From: Anaerolineaceae bacterium
GTDB taxonomy: Bacteria; Chloroflexota; Anaerolineae; Aggregatilineales; Phototrophicaceae
Length of the DNA stretch: 64,000 nucleotides
Assembly: GCA_020634165.1 (NCBI GenBank)
Contig: JACKCF010000002.1
Span: 744,001 to 808,000, forward strand
Direction: 5' to 3'
In this document: piece by piece, positions 8,688 to 17,596 of the stretch
Position numbering within the stretch: position 1 is the stretch's first letter
Layout of the letters: each line of letters begins with the position of its first letter
The notes under the pieces: model-generated
The model's input: only the letters and a program-made list of their open reading frames with translations
Databases searched by the model: none
What the model was told of the DNA's origin: nothing
Made by a program: the position numbers and the translations under genes

Positions 8688-9441
8688 GCAAGAACTTGAG
8701 CACGACGCCCCGGAGATGCTGGAAGGGCATATTTCTGTCCGCGCGGCCATCGAAGGCCACAGCCGCACGATAGAACGCCTGCTGATTCGTGAGGGCATCC
8801 TCAACAAATCAGCGCATGCTGTGCTGCGGCTGGCCCAGGATGAAAATGTGCCCTTTGAGCGCGTGTCAGAAGCCGTGATCGAACAGTACGCGGCAGGTGG
8901 GTCACATGGTGGCATCGTCGCGATTGTGGGAGCGCGCCTGGTTTTGCCCCTGGATCAACTGGCACAGGACGAGGCTAGTCCCCTGGTCATCATGCTTGAT
9001 GGCCACGAAGACCCCTTCAACTTTGGTCAGGCGGTTCGCTCGATTTTTGCCGCCGGTGTGCATGGATTGGTACTGCGTCCGCGCCAGTGGACCTCAGCCA
9101 CCGCTGTTGTGGCGCGATCTTCCGCTGGAGCTTACGAACGTATTCCGCTGGCCTATGCCGAAACCGCCGAAGAGGCTGTCGCGCATTTCCACAGCCGAGG
9201 CATGAAAGCCGTCGCGCTCGATGCCGACCCAAAGGCACCGACCATCTACAACTATGACTGGACGCAGCCGACTTTTGCCCTCATTGGTGGGGAAAAACGC
9301 GGCCTCTCGCGCGGGTTGGCTAATCAGGTCGATGCCGTGCTGCAACTGCCCTATGGCCGTGAGTTCCGCCGTTCACTGGGCATGTCCCCGACAGCAGCCG
9401 TCGTCGCTTTCGAGGCCATGCGCCAGCGCATGGAGGTATAG
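8680..9441 (+). CDS. TrmH/SpoU-family RNA 2'-O-methyltransferase
   Basis: A 253-residue SPOUT methyltransferase. The N-terminal part (about 10-70) is the substrate-binding region seen in RlmB-like enzymes (GHISVRAAIEGHSRTIERLL). The C-terminal knot shows GQAVRSIFAAGVHGLVL, ALIGGEKRGLSR and LPYGREFRRSLGMSPTAAV, matching TrmH motifs 1-3, although the first motif has Q-A rather than the common N-x-G. It would methylate rRNA or tRNA ribose. The ATG at 8680 has AGGAG five bases upstream and lies inside the end of the DinB gene, so the pair is translationally coupled. Confidence 0.87.
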   Translation: MPEQELEHDAPEMLEGHISVRAAIEGHSRTIERLLIREGILNKSAHAVLRLAQDENVPFERVSEAVIEQYAAGGSHGGIVAIVGARLVLPLDQLAQDEASPLVIMLDGHEDPFNFGQAVRSIFAAGVHGLVLRPRQWTSATAVVARSSAGAYERIPLAYAETAEEAVAHFHSRGMKAVALDADPKAPTIYNYDWTQPTFALIGGEKRGLSRGLANQVDAVLQLPYGREFRRSLGMSPTAAVVAFEAMRQRMEV

Positions 9442-9521
9442 GTCATGTCTGCGGCAACGAAAGCCGACTTGGTTACATATAAGAATTTGGTGATGTGACT
9501 AACATATTCTCCAAATTCATT

Positions 9522-9549
9522 TTGCATCCGACCGCATACATGCTATATC
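9522..9549 (+). promoter_or_regulatory. Possible promoter of the DUF1059 gene
   Basis: TTGCAT and TATATC are separated by 16 bases, about 40 bases before the DUF1059 start. This is a sigma-70-like arrangement read by eye only. Confidence 0.35.
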
Positions 9550-9588
9550 TGGGTTTGTTGGCAAAAGATTATTTGAGGGGATTTAAAA

Positions 9589-9771
9589 ATGGGAAAAAAA
9601 CTTCAGTGTAAGCACATTGGGCCGGATGCAGACTGCCAGTTCGTGGCACGTGGGGAAACAAACGACGAAATTCTCGCACAGGTGGCCGACCATGCCAAGA
9701 CGGTGCATGGCCTCAGTGAAGTACCTCCAGAGCTGGTTCAGGCCGCTCTGTCGAATATCAGCGAAGAATAA
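9589..9771 (+). CDS. DUF1059 small metal-binding protein
   Basis: A 60-residue protein matching DUF1059: an N-terminal CKHIGPDADCQF motif with two cysteines, then E-I-L-A-QVADHAKTVHG with the conserved histidines. The C and H residues look like a mononuclear metal site. Function in the family is not established. GAGGGG lies 7 bases before the ATG, and a terminator follows, so it is transcribed alone. Confidence 0.85.
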   Translation: MGKKLQCKHIGPDADCQFVARGETNDEILAQVADHAKTVHGLSEVPPELVQAALSNISEE

Positions 9772-9790
9772 CGTTCATAGTGATACCAAG

Positions 9791-9820
9791 CACCCTGGAC
9801 CAACAATCTGGGGTGTTTTT
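9791..9820 (+). terminator. Rho-independent terminator after the DUF1059 gene
   Basis: CACCCTGGA pairs with TCTGGGGTG around a seven-base loop and is followed by TTTTT. Confidence 0.8.
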
Positions 9821-9863
9821 CTTTCCGGTAGATTCTTTCTCACTTGAAAATACGCATACCCAC

Positions 9864-9907
9864 AAAGGCATCCTTCCTCCTTCGGGGAAGGACCGAGGAT
9901 GGGGGTC
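9864..9907 (+). repeat. Hairpin repeat, copy 4 (second half only)
   Basis: AAAGGCATCCTTCCTCC, TTCG loop, GGGGAAGGACCGAGGATGGGGGTC. Nearly identical to copy 3, and placed just downstream of the convergent small-membrane-protein genes. Confidence 0.75.
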
Positions 9908-9921
9908 GGTTTTTGTTGTGT

Positions 9922-10278
9922 CTAGGGTTCATCTGTAGATGTTGAGCAGGAGCATTTCCAATTCCAGTAAGTTGAATCTGGGTGGGGAAAACTTACACAA
10001 TCGATGTTTTGCGTATAATATGAGCTAATGGCACTAAGAGAGTCCCATTGATAGTACTGTCTTTCCACGACCACATCAAGCGCAGGGCACTGTTCGTTGA
10101 TCGCCGTTTGCAGCGTGCTCAGATTGTGCTGAAAGCCTAGCTCCGACGTCATCCAGATGGCAAAGATCGTCACCACCACACACAAAATCGGTCCAGTGAT
10201 TACCAAGGCAATAGAGAAAAGATGCTTACCAACCTTGTCATTCAGGCTGACAGGTTTCTCTTTGCGTTTGCGGCTCAT
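9922..10278 (-). CDS. Small membrane protein, tandem paralogue C
   Basis: 118 residues: a basic N-terminus (SRKRKEKP), one hydrophobic segment at about 22-45, then an extracytoplasmic-type domain with INEQCPALDVVVERQYYQWD and a C-terminal WKCSCSTSTDEP. It shares INEQCP-L-V-ER-YYxWD and WxCSC with the two genes upstream. No known family is recognised. Its start overlaps the stop of paralogue B by four bases, and it is the last gene of the three. The three conserved cysteines suggest disulfides outside the membrane. Confidence 0.7.
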   Translation of the reverse strand: MSRKRKEKPVSLNDKVGKHLFSIALVITGPILCVVVTIFAIWMTSELGFQHNLSTLQTAINEQCPALDVVVERQYYQWDSLSAISSYYTQNIDCVSFPHPDSTYWNWKCSCSTSTDEP

Positions 10279-10625
10279 TTTGTCTCACCTTGTGCTTCGG
10301 ATGTGGGTGTTGGGCACGAACATTGCCAACTTGATTGGCGCTCATTAGGATTTTGCTCGCAATAAATTTCGGGACTAGAGTACGAGAGAAATGGATCCCA
10401 GTCGTAGTGACGTCTCTCTACTTTGATATCAAGCTCCGGGCACTGCTCGTTGATAGCTTCTTGAACGCTTGCTACATCATGCTGAATTGCAAGTGCCCAG
10501 GACGCATACCAGATACCGATGCACGCTACTGGTATCGACCCAAACAGAACCACGCCAATTAACATGCCCATAAGCACTTGCTTGATACGCTTATCGGTCG
10601 GTTTCTGTTTACGTTTGCCGGTCAT
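10275..10625 (-). CDS. Small membrane protein, tandem paralogue B
   Basis: 116 residues with the same plan as its neighbours: basic start TGKRKQKP, a hydrophobic segment at about 17-40, INEQCPELDIKVERRHYDWD, a region with EIYCEQNPNE, and a terminal WQCSCPTPTSE. It overlaps the genes on both sides by four bases (ATGA), so all three are one translationally coupled unit produced by local duplication. No function is known. Confidence 0.7.
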   Translation of the reverse strand: MTGKRKQKPTDKRIKQVLMGMLIGVVLFGSIPVACIGIWYASWALAIQHDVASVQEAINEQCPELDIKVERRHYDWDPFLSYSSPEIYCEQNPNERQSSWQCSCPTPTSEAQGETK

Positions 10626-10978
10626 TGATTTGCGCCTTGTGGTTCAGGTATGGGTGTTTGGCAAGAGCACTTCCAGCCAGATTCAGCAGCATAGGGATTC
10701 TTGCTGCAATGAACTTCCTGACTCCAATATGAGCCGAAGGGGTCCCAATCGTAATAGCTAATATCTACCTCAATCTCGAGACTCGGACACTGTTCTTGAA
10801 TCGCAGCCTGTATAGAGTGTAGTGACAAATAACCACTCAATCCCATGTAGATTTCATAAGCACCGCCCACCAGTAGAAAGCATATATATGGGCCGATGAG
10901 TGCTATGACAATCGCAAAAATGACAATCACTACCTTGCCCTTGATAGTCATCGACTGCTGCTTGGGTTTCATGCGCAT
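10622..10978 (-). CDS. Small membrane protein, tandem paralogue A
   Basis: 118 residues, first of the three tandem copies. It has a basic N-terminus, a hydrophobic segment at about 18-40, IQEQCPSLEIEVDISYYDWD, EVHCSKNPYAAES and WKCSCQTPIPEPQ. The cysteines at these four places are shared with paralogue B. The ATG at 10978 is taken as start, with an alternative two codons later. It is divergent from the following glycosyltransferase gene. No family is recognised. Confidence 0.7.
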   Translation of the reverse strand: MRMKPKQQSMTIKGKVVIVIFAIVIALIGPYICFLLVGGAYEIYMGLSGYLSLHSIQAAIQEQCPSLEIEVDISYYDWDPFGSYWSQEVHCSKNPYAAESGWKCSCQTPIPEPQGANQ

Positions 10979-11084
10979 CAGTGTTCCATGTTCCTGTCGA
11001 TATCCCGATTATAAGTTCAAACACCTCACATCTCCGTAAGACATCACCTTGCCATCGCCCGTGCTTGCCGCCAAAATACGCCCC

Positions 11085-12869
11085 ATGACGCATCCTGACC
11101 GTTCCCTCCCAATTATTCCAAGTGTGCCGCGCACGGCCTGGGTCGCCCTGCTGCTGATCTGGCTGCTGAGCCTGATTCCCAAGCTGCTCGGCGCGCACAA
11201 TATGGTCTGGGAAATCGACATGGTGCCAGTGGTGATGCGCGGCAGCGATTGGCTGGCAGGCGGGCCTTTTCCTGCCTTCGGGACACTCAGCAGTGTTGCC
11301 GCCTATAACATGCCGATGCTCGTCTGGCTGAATTTGCCTATGCTCATCGTGACGGGCAATCCCTTCTGGGCGATGTTGCTGACAGGCATCCTCTGGAACG
11401 CCCTGAGCACACGGGCCATTTTCCGCCTGGGAACCGACCTGTTTGGTCTGCGCGCAGGATTGGCCGCTGCGGCCCTGTTCGCGTTCCATGAAACCAGCAT
11501 CGCCGGAACCTATACGGCCTGGGCGCAGTTATTCCTGCCGGGCTTCTTCGCTATGACGCTGCTCTGCCTGTGGCGATGGATCGCTACCGAACGCGGTTTC
11601 TATCTGGCATTATCGGGTATTATCGCGACAGCGGCCTTCATGACCCACTTTGGCGCGGTGCTGCTCTATCCGGCCATGCTGGTGATCGCCCTGATGCTGC
11701 GCGCGCGCTGGCAGTGGCGCGGACTGCTGATCGGGGCAGTGGTGGTGATGGCTATGCTCGCGCCCTACCTGCTGTTTGAAGCTGACCGCGATTTCGCTGA
11801 TGTGCGTGCCTTCTTCGCGAAGGAGCCGCTAGTTGGTCAGCAGGCCCTGGACGATGCTGCCTACCTCAAGCCGGAGAGTGGCCCGATTGCGCCGCCTTAT
11901 GACGGTCCCGCATCGGCAGGAGCATCCGGGCCGGATACCTCATCACCCAAACGCGCCACTGAGGTCATCGAACAAGCATCTGCACCTGTTTCGCGCTCAA
12001 CGGCTGAACGTGCGTTCGATTTCCTTATCAGCGTACCGGAACAGATACGTATTGCTTTCTGGTTGGCTTTCCAGGGACAGGCTCCTGGATGGGGCAGCCT
12101 GTCAGGCATCGCCATTGCGATCAACCATGCCATGTCCGCGATTTTTGTCGGCGGCAGCCTATCGGCGATTGGCCGCTGTCTATGGCTGCTGAAAAAACGT
12201 GGACTGCGCCAGTTCCAGCGCATTCTGATCGACACATGGGCTGGGCGTGTACTAATTCTTCTGATCTTCCTGTTGGTGATCGCTGCCGGATTCATCGCCA
12301 CGCGCACACCACCCTGGGAGCAGCCGACATACTATCCTGGCTTCATCAGCATTCAGTTGATCGTCGTGGCTACGACCCTGGATGCCCTCTTCAGCCGCTT
12401 GATGGCTAGCAATCGCGCTCAAAATATGGCGCTCATCATCGCTGTAGCGTTGGCGGCGTCAGTCGGCGGCATGGACCGCATCGGACGCATTGTGACCTAT
12501 GACGACAGCGTTCATACACCGCTGAATGGCTGGCTGTATCGGCATGTAGAAGCGGCTGTAGATTACATCGCTGCCGATTGGCAGGGTAGCGATACGCTGG
12601 TCATCAGCTACGACCTGATGCCGGAGATGCGCAATTACTGGTGGATCATCCCCTGGAGCCGCACCGACCCGGCCTACACGATGGGCCTGCCTTATGACTA
12701 CCTGCTGAAGGTTCAGCACGGCCTGACCAACACCAATACCAACCCCATCGGCTGGGCCGATGCTGCCGACTACATCGTCGTCTGGGAACCGGGCCTATCG
12801 CGTCATGATTTGTCTCAATATGAGGTCGCCCAATTCGGCACGATTTATGTCCTCAAGCCCAAGGGATGA
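11085..12869 (+). CDS. GT39/GT-C-like membrane glycosyltransferase
   Basis: A membrane protein of about 594 residues with roughly ten hydrophobic segments and a C-terminal extracytoplasmic domain (from about 450). The first external loop contains WEIDMVPVV, with acidic residues where GT-C enzymes place their catalytic acid. A low-complexity P/S/A-rich loop around residues 265-305 separates two membrane halves. The start is set at the ATG at 11085; an upstream TTG at 11049 is possible but adds no hydrophobic or conserved sequence. The donor is probably a lipid-linked sugar; the acceptor is unknown. Confidence 0.68.
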   Translation: MTHPDRSLPIIPSVPRTAWVALLLIWLLSLIPKLLGAHNMVWEIDMVPVVMRGSDWLAGGPFPAFGTLSSVAAYNMPMLVWLNLPMLIVTGNPFWAMLLTGILWNALSTRAIFRLGTDLFGLRAGLAAAALFAFHETSIAGTYTAWAQLFLPGFFAMTLLCLWRWIATERGFYLALSGIIATAAFMTHFGAVLLYPAMLVIALMLRARWQWRGLLIGAVVVMAMLAPYLLFEADRDFADVRAFFAKEPLVGQQALDDAAYLKPESGPIAPPYDGPASAGASGPDTSSPKRATEVIEQASAPVSRSTAERAFDFLISVPEQIRIAFWLAFQGQAPGWGSLSGIAIAINHAMSAIFVGGSLSAIGRCLWLLKKRGLRQFQRILIDTWAGRVLILLIFLLVIAAGFIATRTPPWEQPTYYPGFISIQLIVVATTLDALFSRLMASNRAQNMALIIAVALAASVGGMDRIGRIVTYDDSVHTPLNGWLYRHVEAAVDYIAADWQGSDTLVISYDLMPEMRNYWWIIPWSRTDPAYTMGLPYDYLLKVQHGLTNTNTNPIGWADAADYIVVWEPGLSRHDLSQYEVAQFGTIYVLKPKG

Positions 12870-12883
12870 ACCCCAAAGGAATT

Positions 12884-14239
12884 TTATGGGTAAGTTGGTA
12901 TCTCAGGAAAGATGGAAGCAAAATAAACGTATTCATTTTGCTGACTGTCAACAACAAGTGAATCAACATTGCTGGAAATGTTGTGATAAAACAGTTGATC
13001 GAATCGCATATTTCGTCTCAACATGGGGCAACCATCGTCTCGTTGACTGAAAAATATGCTATCTATATCGGCCCAGTGAATATTGCATACGCCTTCCAGA
13101 TCGTTGTTTTGCCATAGGGTTTCACCGCTAAATAGATCAACGACGGTCGTACTACCTATGTTAGGATATGAACCCCCTATAGCGATGCGGCTGCCATCTG
13201 GTGAAACAGCCATAGATGTGATGATCTCGACTTCAGGAGCTTCAAAGCTGCGCTCATAGAGGACTTCAAGCTCATTAGACGTCGTATATCGTAAAATGCT
13301 CCACCGATATGGAACGTCGCCTTCGCTTGTAACAACGATATTGATGTGCTTATCATGCTCGTCATAAAAAATATTGTGGACATCCATGAAGAAACTATCG
13401 GCATACATATCATAGATATCTGCCACAATTTGCATATTCCCCTGCAAATCAACTGAGGCAAGTAACACGATGTCGATAGGTCCGTCGTTTACTTCAGATA
13501 GGATAAAGTAAATCATTTCATCATCAGGAACATATATAGCATGATGCGCCAAAAGGGGGAGATGATTTAGCTTGTTCACTAAACTAAGCTTATTTGCATC
13601 AATATGTGTGAGGGCTGTTTGCGTACCTGTTTGGAGATCAACCAGATATAAATCTGACCAGGAACGACATAAAGCTGCTCCACAGGTTGATGGTCCAATA
13701 TAGATAAACTGCTGGCTATCGGGCAACCATAATACCGGTAAGGTCGTCCTTTCAGTGAATGAATAAATCACATTCCCAGAAGCAACATCAAAAATAAGGG
13801 AGCTGTCTATATCTAAAATTATGAACAATTTTGTGCTATCGGGTGACCAGGAGACGCTATACGCTTGTTCAATTGGGGTTGTTAGCGTTTGTTGTTCATA
13901 GATGCCGGTTGTGACATCCAACAACAACAGTGACCCACTCAAATCATCCTGCCAGACGATAAAGGCAAGTGTTTGCGCATCTGGCGACAAAGCAAAGATC
14001 ATTCGTTCAAATAGATCCTGATTAGCATTAAATTGATTCTTGATAGTGAAACCATCAAGAGTTGCAATAGTTTCACCCGGCTGACCATCTTGAAGGACAC
14101 TGCGAATCGTGAGGCTTTGAGCATCAAGAGACAGGGCATAGCCGCTAATCATATTGGGTTGTGCAAGTGTAGGGGCACTCAAGTAAAATAATTGCAGAAA
14201 AATGAGGCAGATCGTAATTCTGCATGTAACTATCTTCAT
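12884..14239 (-). CDS. Exported TolB-like beta-propeller protein
   Basis: A 451-residue protein with a signal peptide ending near SAPTLAQP (residues 1-27) and repeated PD40-like units such as FALSPDAQTLAFIVW, VSWSPDSTKLFIIL and AVSPDGSRIAIGG. It is predicted to be an exported six- or seven-bladed propeller; ligand unknown. Base composition is clearly AT-richer than the flanking glycosyltransferase gene, which may point to transfer or to relaxed constraint. It is convergent with the glycosyltransferase gene, only 14 bases apart. Confidence 0.7.
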   Translation of the reverse strand: MKIVTCRITICLIFLQLFYLSAPTLAQPNMISGYALSLDAQSLTIRSVLQDGQPGETIATLDGFTIKNQFNANQDLFERMIFALSPDAQTLAFIVWQDDLSGSLLLLDVTTGIYEQQTLTTPIEQAYSVSWSPDSTKLFIILDIDSSLIFDVASGNVIYSFTERTTLPVLWLPDSQQFIYIGPSTCGAALCRSWSDLYLVDLQTGTQTALTHIDANKLSLVNKLNHLPLLAHHAIYVPDDEMIYFILSEVNDGPIDIVLLASVDLQGNMQIVADIYDMYADSFFMDVHNIFYDEHDKHINIVVTSEGDVPYRWSILRYTTSNELEVLYERSFEAPEVEIITSMAVSPDGSRIAIGGSYPNIGSTTVVDLFSGETLWQNNDLEGVCNIHWADIDSIFFSQRDDGCPMLRRNMRFDQLFYHNISSNVDSLVVDSQQNEYVYFASIFPEIPTYP

Positions 14240-14336
14240 GAATTATCCTTTGTTGAGCAGTAGCAAGACGACGGTGATCTTACTATAGTTTATGTCTTGC
14301 CTGACGGACAAACCATATGGTTGTTAGGAAAATACC

Positions 14337-15128
14337 ATGCGCTATGCACTCATCAGTGACATTCACGGCAATGCCATTGGCCTGGATGCTGTCCTGGCAG
14401 ACATTGCCGAACAGGGTGGTGTCGATGGCTACCTGTTCATGGGTGACTATGTCGCCATCGGTACCGATCCGCTGGGCGTGTTGACGCGCATCAGCCAGTT
14501 GCAAAATGCCGTTTTCATTCGCGGCAATACGGATCGCTACCTGTTCGAGGGCAGTTTCCCGCCGCCCACCGTAGAGCAAGCCAAAGAAAATCCTGAGCTG
14601 ATTCGCACAATAGTCGAAGTGCATTCCGGCTTTGCCTGGACGCAGGGCGTTCTGGCGCATCTGCGCGCGGACCAGACCAATGCGCTGCACTGGCTGAAGT
14701 GGCTAGCCTCTTTGCCGCTCGACATCCGCTTAACATTGCCAGATGGCACCCGACTTTTGCTGGTCCATGCACGGCCTGGTCATGACGATGGTGCTGAAGG
14801 TTTATATGCGAAATCCAGCGATGAGGACATCTCAAAGTGGTTTGTCGGCCATGATGCCGACTTGATCTGTGTAGGACATTCGCACTGGCAGACTGAGCGC
14901 CGCATCAACGGGGTGCATGTGGTTAATCCGGGCAGCGTTGGCAACCCCAAAGGTGGCATTACCGCCAAATATGCCATTCTGGAAGCTGAAAAAAGTGGCT
15001 ATCAGGTCCATATGCGCCAGGTCGCGTTCGATGCCCAGGCTGTCCTCAAGCAGCTAGACGAGGTTCGCCATCCCGCGCCTGCTTATATTCGCCTGTTTTA
15101 TGGAGAAGGTTTTAAGGGCGCAAACTAG
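14337..15128 (+). CDS. Calcineurin-like metallophosphoesterase
   Basis: 263 residues with a full set of dimetal phosphoesterase motifs: SDIHGN (7-12), GDYVAIG (36-42), RGNTDRY (62-68), LLVHARPG and VGHSHW, then VNPGSVGNPKGG. The layout matches YfcE/MJ0936-type and diadenosine-tetraphosphatase-related phosphodiesterases rather than protein phosphatases with long extensions. The substrate is unknown. It ends four bases into the convergent GNAT gene. Confidence 0.85.
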   Translation: MRYALISDIHGNAIGLDAVLADIAEQGGVDGYLFMGDYVAIGTDPLGVLTRISQLQNAVFIRGNTDRYLFEGSFPPPTVEQAKENPELIRTIVEVHSGFAWTQGVLAHLRADQTNALHWLKWLASLPLDIRLTLPDGTRLLLVHARPGHDDGAEGLYAKSSDEDISKWFVGHDADLICVGHSHWQTERRINGVHVVNPGSVGNPKGGITAKYAILEAEKSGYQVHMRQVAFDAQAVLKQLDEVRHPAPAYIRLFYGEGFKGAN

Positions 15129-15601
15129 CGCGGTGGATAGGCTTCCTGCTCATCGTCGCTGCCTTCACGCCGCAGCGTCGTGTGGTAGACCGTAAAGCCC
15201 AGCTTCATCCAGAACTGTTTGCCTTCCGGGTTGCGTTCGAGCACATCAAGGGTGATGGCACAGCCCTCAGGGAAATATTCCCCGACAATTTGCTCAAAAG
15301 CGCGCTGGCCGATGCCGCGCCGCCGTGAACTGCGCGTCACGAAATACTGGCGTACATGAATGTTGCTGTGATAAGGGAAATACTCGTCATCGACGGTGCG
15401 GTACAGAATATAGCCGACGACCTCTTCGCCTCGCTCCATGATGACAGCATGATAATGGTCTTCCAGCCAGCGCGTCATACGTGCGACTAGTTCGTCCATG
15501 TTCATGGGGTTGCGACTGCGTTCGTCCTCAATGAGTTCCTTGTTCATGCGGGCCAACAAGGGGATGTCTTCCATTGTCGCCCGACGGAAAGACAGGTCCA
15601 T
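15125..15601 (-). CDS. GNAT-family N-acetyltransferase
   Basis: About 159 residues. LSFRRATMEDIPLLARMNKEL is the usual N-terminal GNAT strand and helix (given here only to position 21 of the protein), and YFVTRSSRRRGIGQRAFEQI is the acetyl-CoA binding segment. The C-terminus has FWMKLGFTVYHTTLRR. The start at 15601 is chosen because homology begins there and GGTGAT lies about 10 bases upstream. Substrate unknown. Confidence 0.8.
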   Translation of the reverse strand: MDLSFRRATMEDIPLLARMNKELIEDERSRNPMNMDELVARMTRWLEDHYHAVIMERGEEVVGYILYRTVDDEYFPYHSNIHVRQYFVTRSSRRRGIGQRAFEQIVGEYFPEGCAITLDVLERNPEGKQFWMKLGFTVYHTTLRREGSDDEQEAYPPR

Positions 15602-15755
15602 TTGGTTATCACCAGTGGGTTTAGGTAAATCCGTACGAAATCGACTGAGATTATACCCTGTCTGCAAATCAGTTTATAGCCGACACTTGTCACGCTTGTC
15701 CATGAATGGTCTTTATGTTACATTTGAGCTGTAAGTGGTTCATAGAGGGTCATAA

Positions 15756-16511
15756 ATGTTCACAAGGTCGGCTGCATTCTATGATGCAATCTACAGCTTT
15801 AAGGATTATGTCACGGAATCGGAACGGGTTCACCACCTGATTGAGACTCATATCGATGGTCCATCAGCCCGTTTGCTGGATGTGGGCTGCGGAACAGGGG
15901 CGCACAGCGTCCATTTACAGCAGCACTACCACATCACAGGCATTGACCTTGACGAGAATATTCTGGCCGAGGCGCGCAAGCGTCTGCCCAATGCCACCCT
16001 TTTGCAGGCGGATATGCTCAACTTTGAGCTAGGCCAGCAGTTCGACGCCATCATTTGCCTGTTTGGTGTCATCGCTTATGCGCAGACTGTCGAAGGCATG
16101 GCGCAGGTGGCGACGCACCTCTATCGGCATCTGCGGCCCGGTGGTGTTGCGCTTGTAGAGCCGTTCATCTACCTCAGCGACTATCGTGTGGGGCATGTCG
16201 GCGTTGATCAGGTGGAGGCCGATGGCGCAAAGATCGTGCGCATGAGCCACATCGCTACCGACGATCCCCTGCCCTTAACTGCCGCAACGACGATCTCGCT
16301 CGATTTTCACTATTTGATTGGCCGCGCTGAAGGCATCACTCACGAACAGGAAATACATCGCATGGTGATGGCAACCCGCGAAGATTATCAGCAGGCTTTG
16401 TCCTCTGTCGGGTTCAATGTGTCCTATGACGAACAGGGCCTGATGGGACGTGGGCTGTTCATATGCAAGCGCAATGGCACAGCCCGACAGCCTTCGGTGG
16501 ATCTGGCGTAA
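15756..16511 (+). CDS. Class I SAM-dependent methyltransferase
   Basis: 251 residues with motif I LLDVGCGTGAHS (40-51), an acidic ribose-binding ITGIDLDENIL, the ADML motif II region and LRPGGVALVEPF (motif IV/post-IV). The C-terminal part with DFHYLIG and EQEIHRMV resembles small-molecule methyltransferases of the glycine/sarcosine or dTDP-sugar type. The ATG is at 15756. An 11-base gap with AGGAG leads to the APH-like kinase, so the two are probably cotranscribed. Confidence 0.82.
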   Translation: MFTRSAAFYDAIYSFKDYVTESERVHHLIETHIDGPSARLLDVGCGTGAHSVHLQQHYHITGIDLDENILAEARKRLPNATLLQADMLNFELGQQFDAIICLFGVIAYAQTVEGMAQVATHLYRHLRPGGVALVEPFIYLSDYRVGHVGVDQVEADGAKIVRMSHIATDDPLPLTAATTISLDFHYLIGRAEGITHEQEIHRMVMATREDYQQALSSVGFNVSYDEQGLMGRGLFICKRNGTARQPSVDLA

Positions 16512-16521
16512 GGAGCAGGCA

Positions 16522-17436
16522 ATGGTTGATGATAAGATGCACGACGATGAAGTCGATATTGATAGCAAACTGGTTCGACGTCTGCTGACCAACCAATTCC
16601 CAAAATGGTCCAGATTACCGCTTGCGCCCGTACTTTCCGCTGGCACAGACAATGCACTCTATCGTCTGGGGGATGATTTATGCGTGCGCCTGCCGCGTAT
16701 CGATTGGGCAGCGGGCCAGGCCCAGAAAGAAATGCGCTGGCTGCCGTTCCTGGCCCCCCATCTGCCATTGGAAATTCCGGTTCCACGGGCAGTAGGCGAG
16801 CCAGAAGACGACTATCCCTGGCACTGGGGCGTCTATGAATGGCTTGATGGCCATAACGCCACTATCGACCGTCTGACGGACAAACAGCAAGCAGCCATCG
16901 ATATGGCGGAATTCATTCGTGCCATGTGGACAATCGACACGACGGATGGCCCACGAGCCGAAGCCAACTCGGCGCGCGGCGTGCCGCTGGCATTGCGGGA
17001 AGATATGACCCGCGCCGCGATTTTCAGTTGCCAGGGGATGATCGACACTCATGCTGTAAATGCTGCCTGGAAAACCGCCCTGGATGCGCCTGCCTGGGAT
17101 GCAGAACCTGTGTGGCTGCACGGCGATATTCAGTCGGGTAATTTGCTGGCCCAGGATGGTGAACTGACGGCTGTCATTGATTTTGGTGCGATGGGCATTG
17201 GTGATCCAGCCTGTGACCTGATGGTCGCCTGGAATCTGTTTACCGCCCCTATGCGCTGGACCTTCCGTCAGGCCATCGATGTCGATGATGCGACCTGGGT
17301 ACGTGGACGTGGTTGGGCGCTCTCGGTGGCGCTGGTGGCACTCCCCTATTACCGCACGACCAATCCGGTGCTGGCGGATATTTCCCGCTATGCCATCGAC
17401 CAGGTGTTGGCCGATGTGGAGCGCGAACGCGGCTAA
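16522..17436 (+). CDS. Aminoglycoside phosphotransferase-fold kinase
   Basis: 304 residues of the APH/choline-kinase fold. LPLAPVLSAGTDNALYRLG is the nucleotide loop, LHGDIQSGNLL carries the catalytic aspartate, and VIDFGAMGIGDPACDL is the metal-binding DFG-like segment. The sequence resembles the many chromosomal APH homologues of unknown substrate (including MPH-like ones), so it should not be read as an antibiotic resistance gene without testing. The start at 16522 has AGGAG 6 bases upstream. It follows a methyltransferase in the same direction. Confidence 0.8.
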   Translation: MVDDKMHDDEVDIDSKLVRRLLTNQFPKWSRLPLAPVLSAGTDNALYRLGDDLCVRLPRIDWAAGQAQKEMRWLPFLAPHLPLEIPVPRAVGEPEDDYPWHWGVYEWLDGHNATIDRLTDKQQAAIDMAEFIRAMWTIDTTDGPRAEANSARGVPLALREDMTRAAIFSCQGMIDTHAVNAAWKTALDAPAWDAEPVWLHGDIQSGNLLAQDGELTAVIDFGAMGIGDPACDLMVAWNLFTAPMRWTFRQAIDVDDATWVRGRGWALSVALVALPYYRTTNPVLADISRYAIDQVLADVERERG

Positions 17437-17596
17437 TTCGCCATTCTAGGCACTTCGCCCAAATCGTGATGCTTTTCACCATTTGTAAGCTCTGCTGAAT
17501 TTGCCTTGCAAACCCCATTAAGACCCACGTTTCCCGCCCAATCGCATGCTAGACTGCTTGTAGAACGCAAATAATTTTTGTTGGAGCAAGTAGCTT

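Noticed and set aside
11085..12869. Tentative link of the second glycosyltransferase with the three small membrane proteins as one system
   Set aside because: The genes are divergent and nothing else ties them together; adjacency alone is not enough.
16522..17436. Aminoglycoside resistance gene
   Set aside because: The APH fold is widespread among kinases of small metabolites and the sequence is not close enough to a known resistance enzyme to claim that role.
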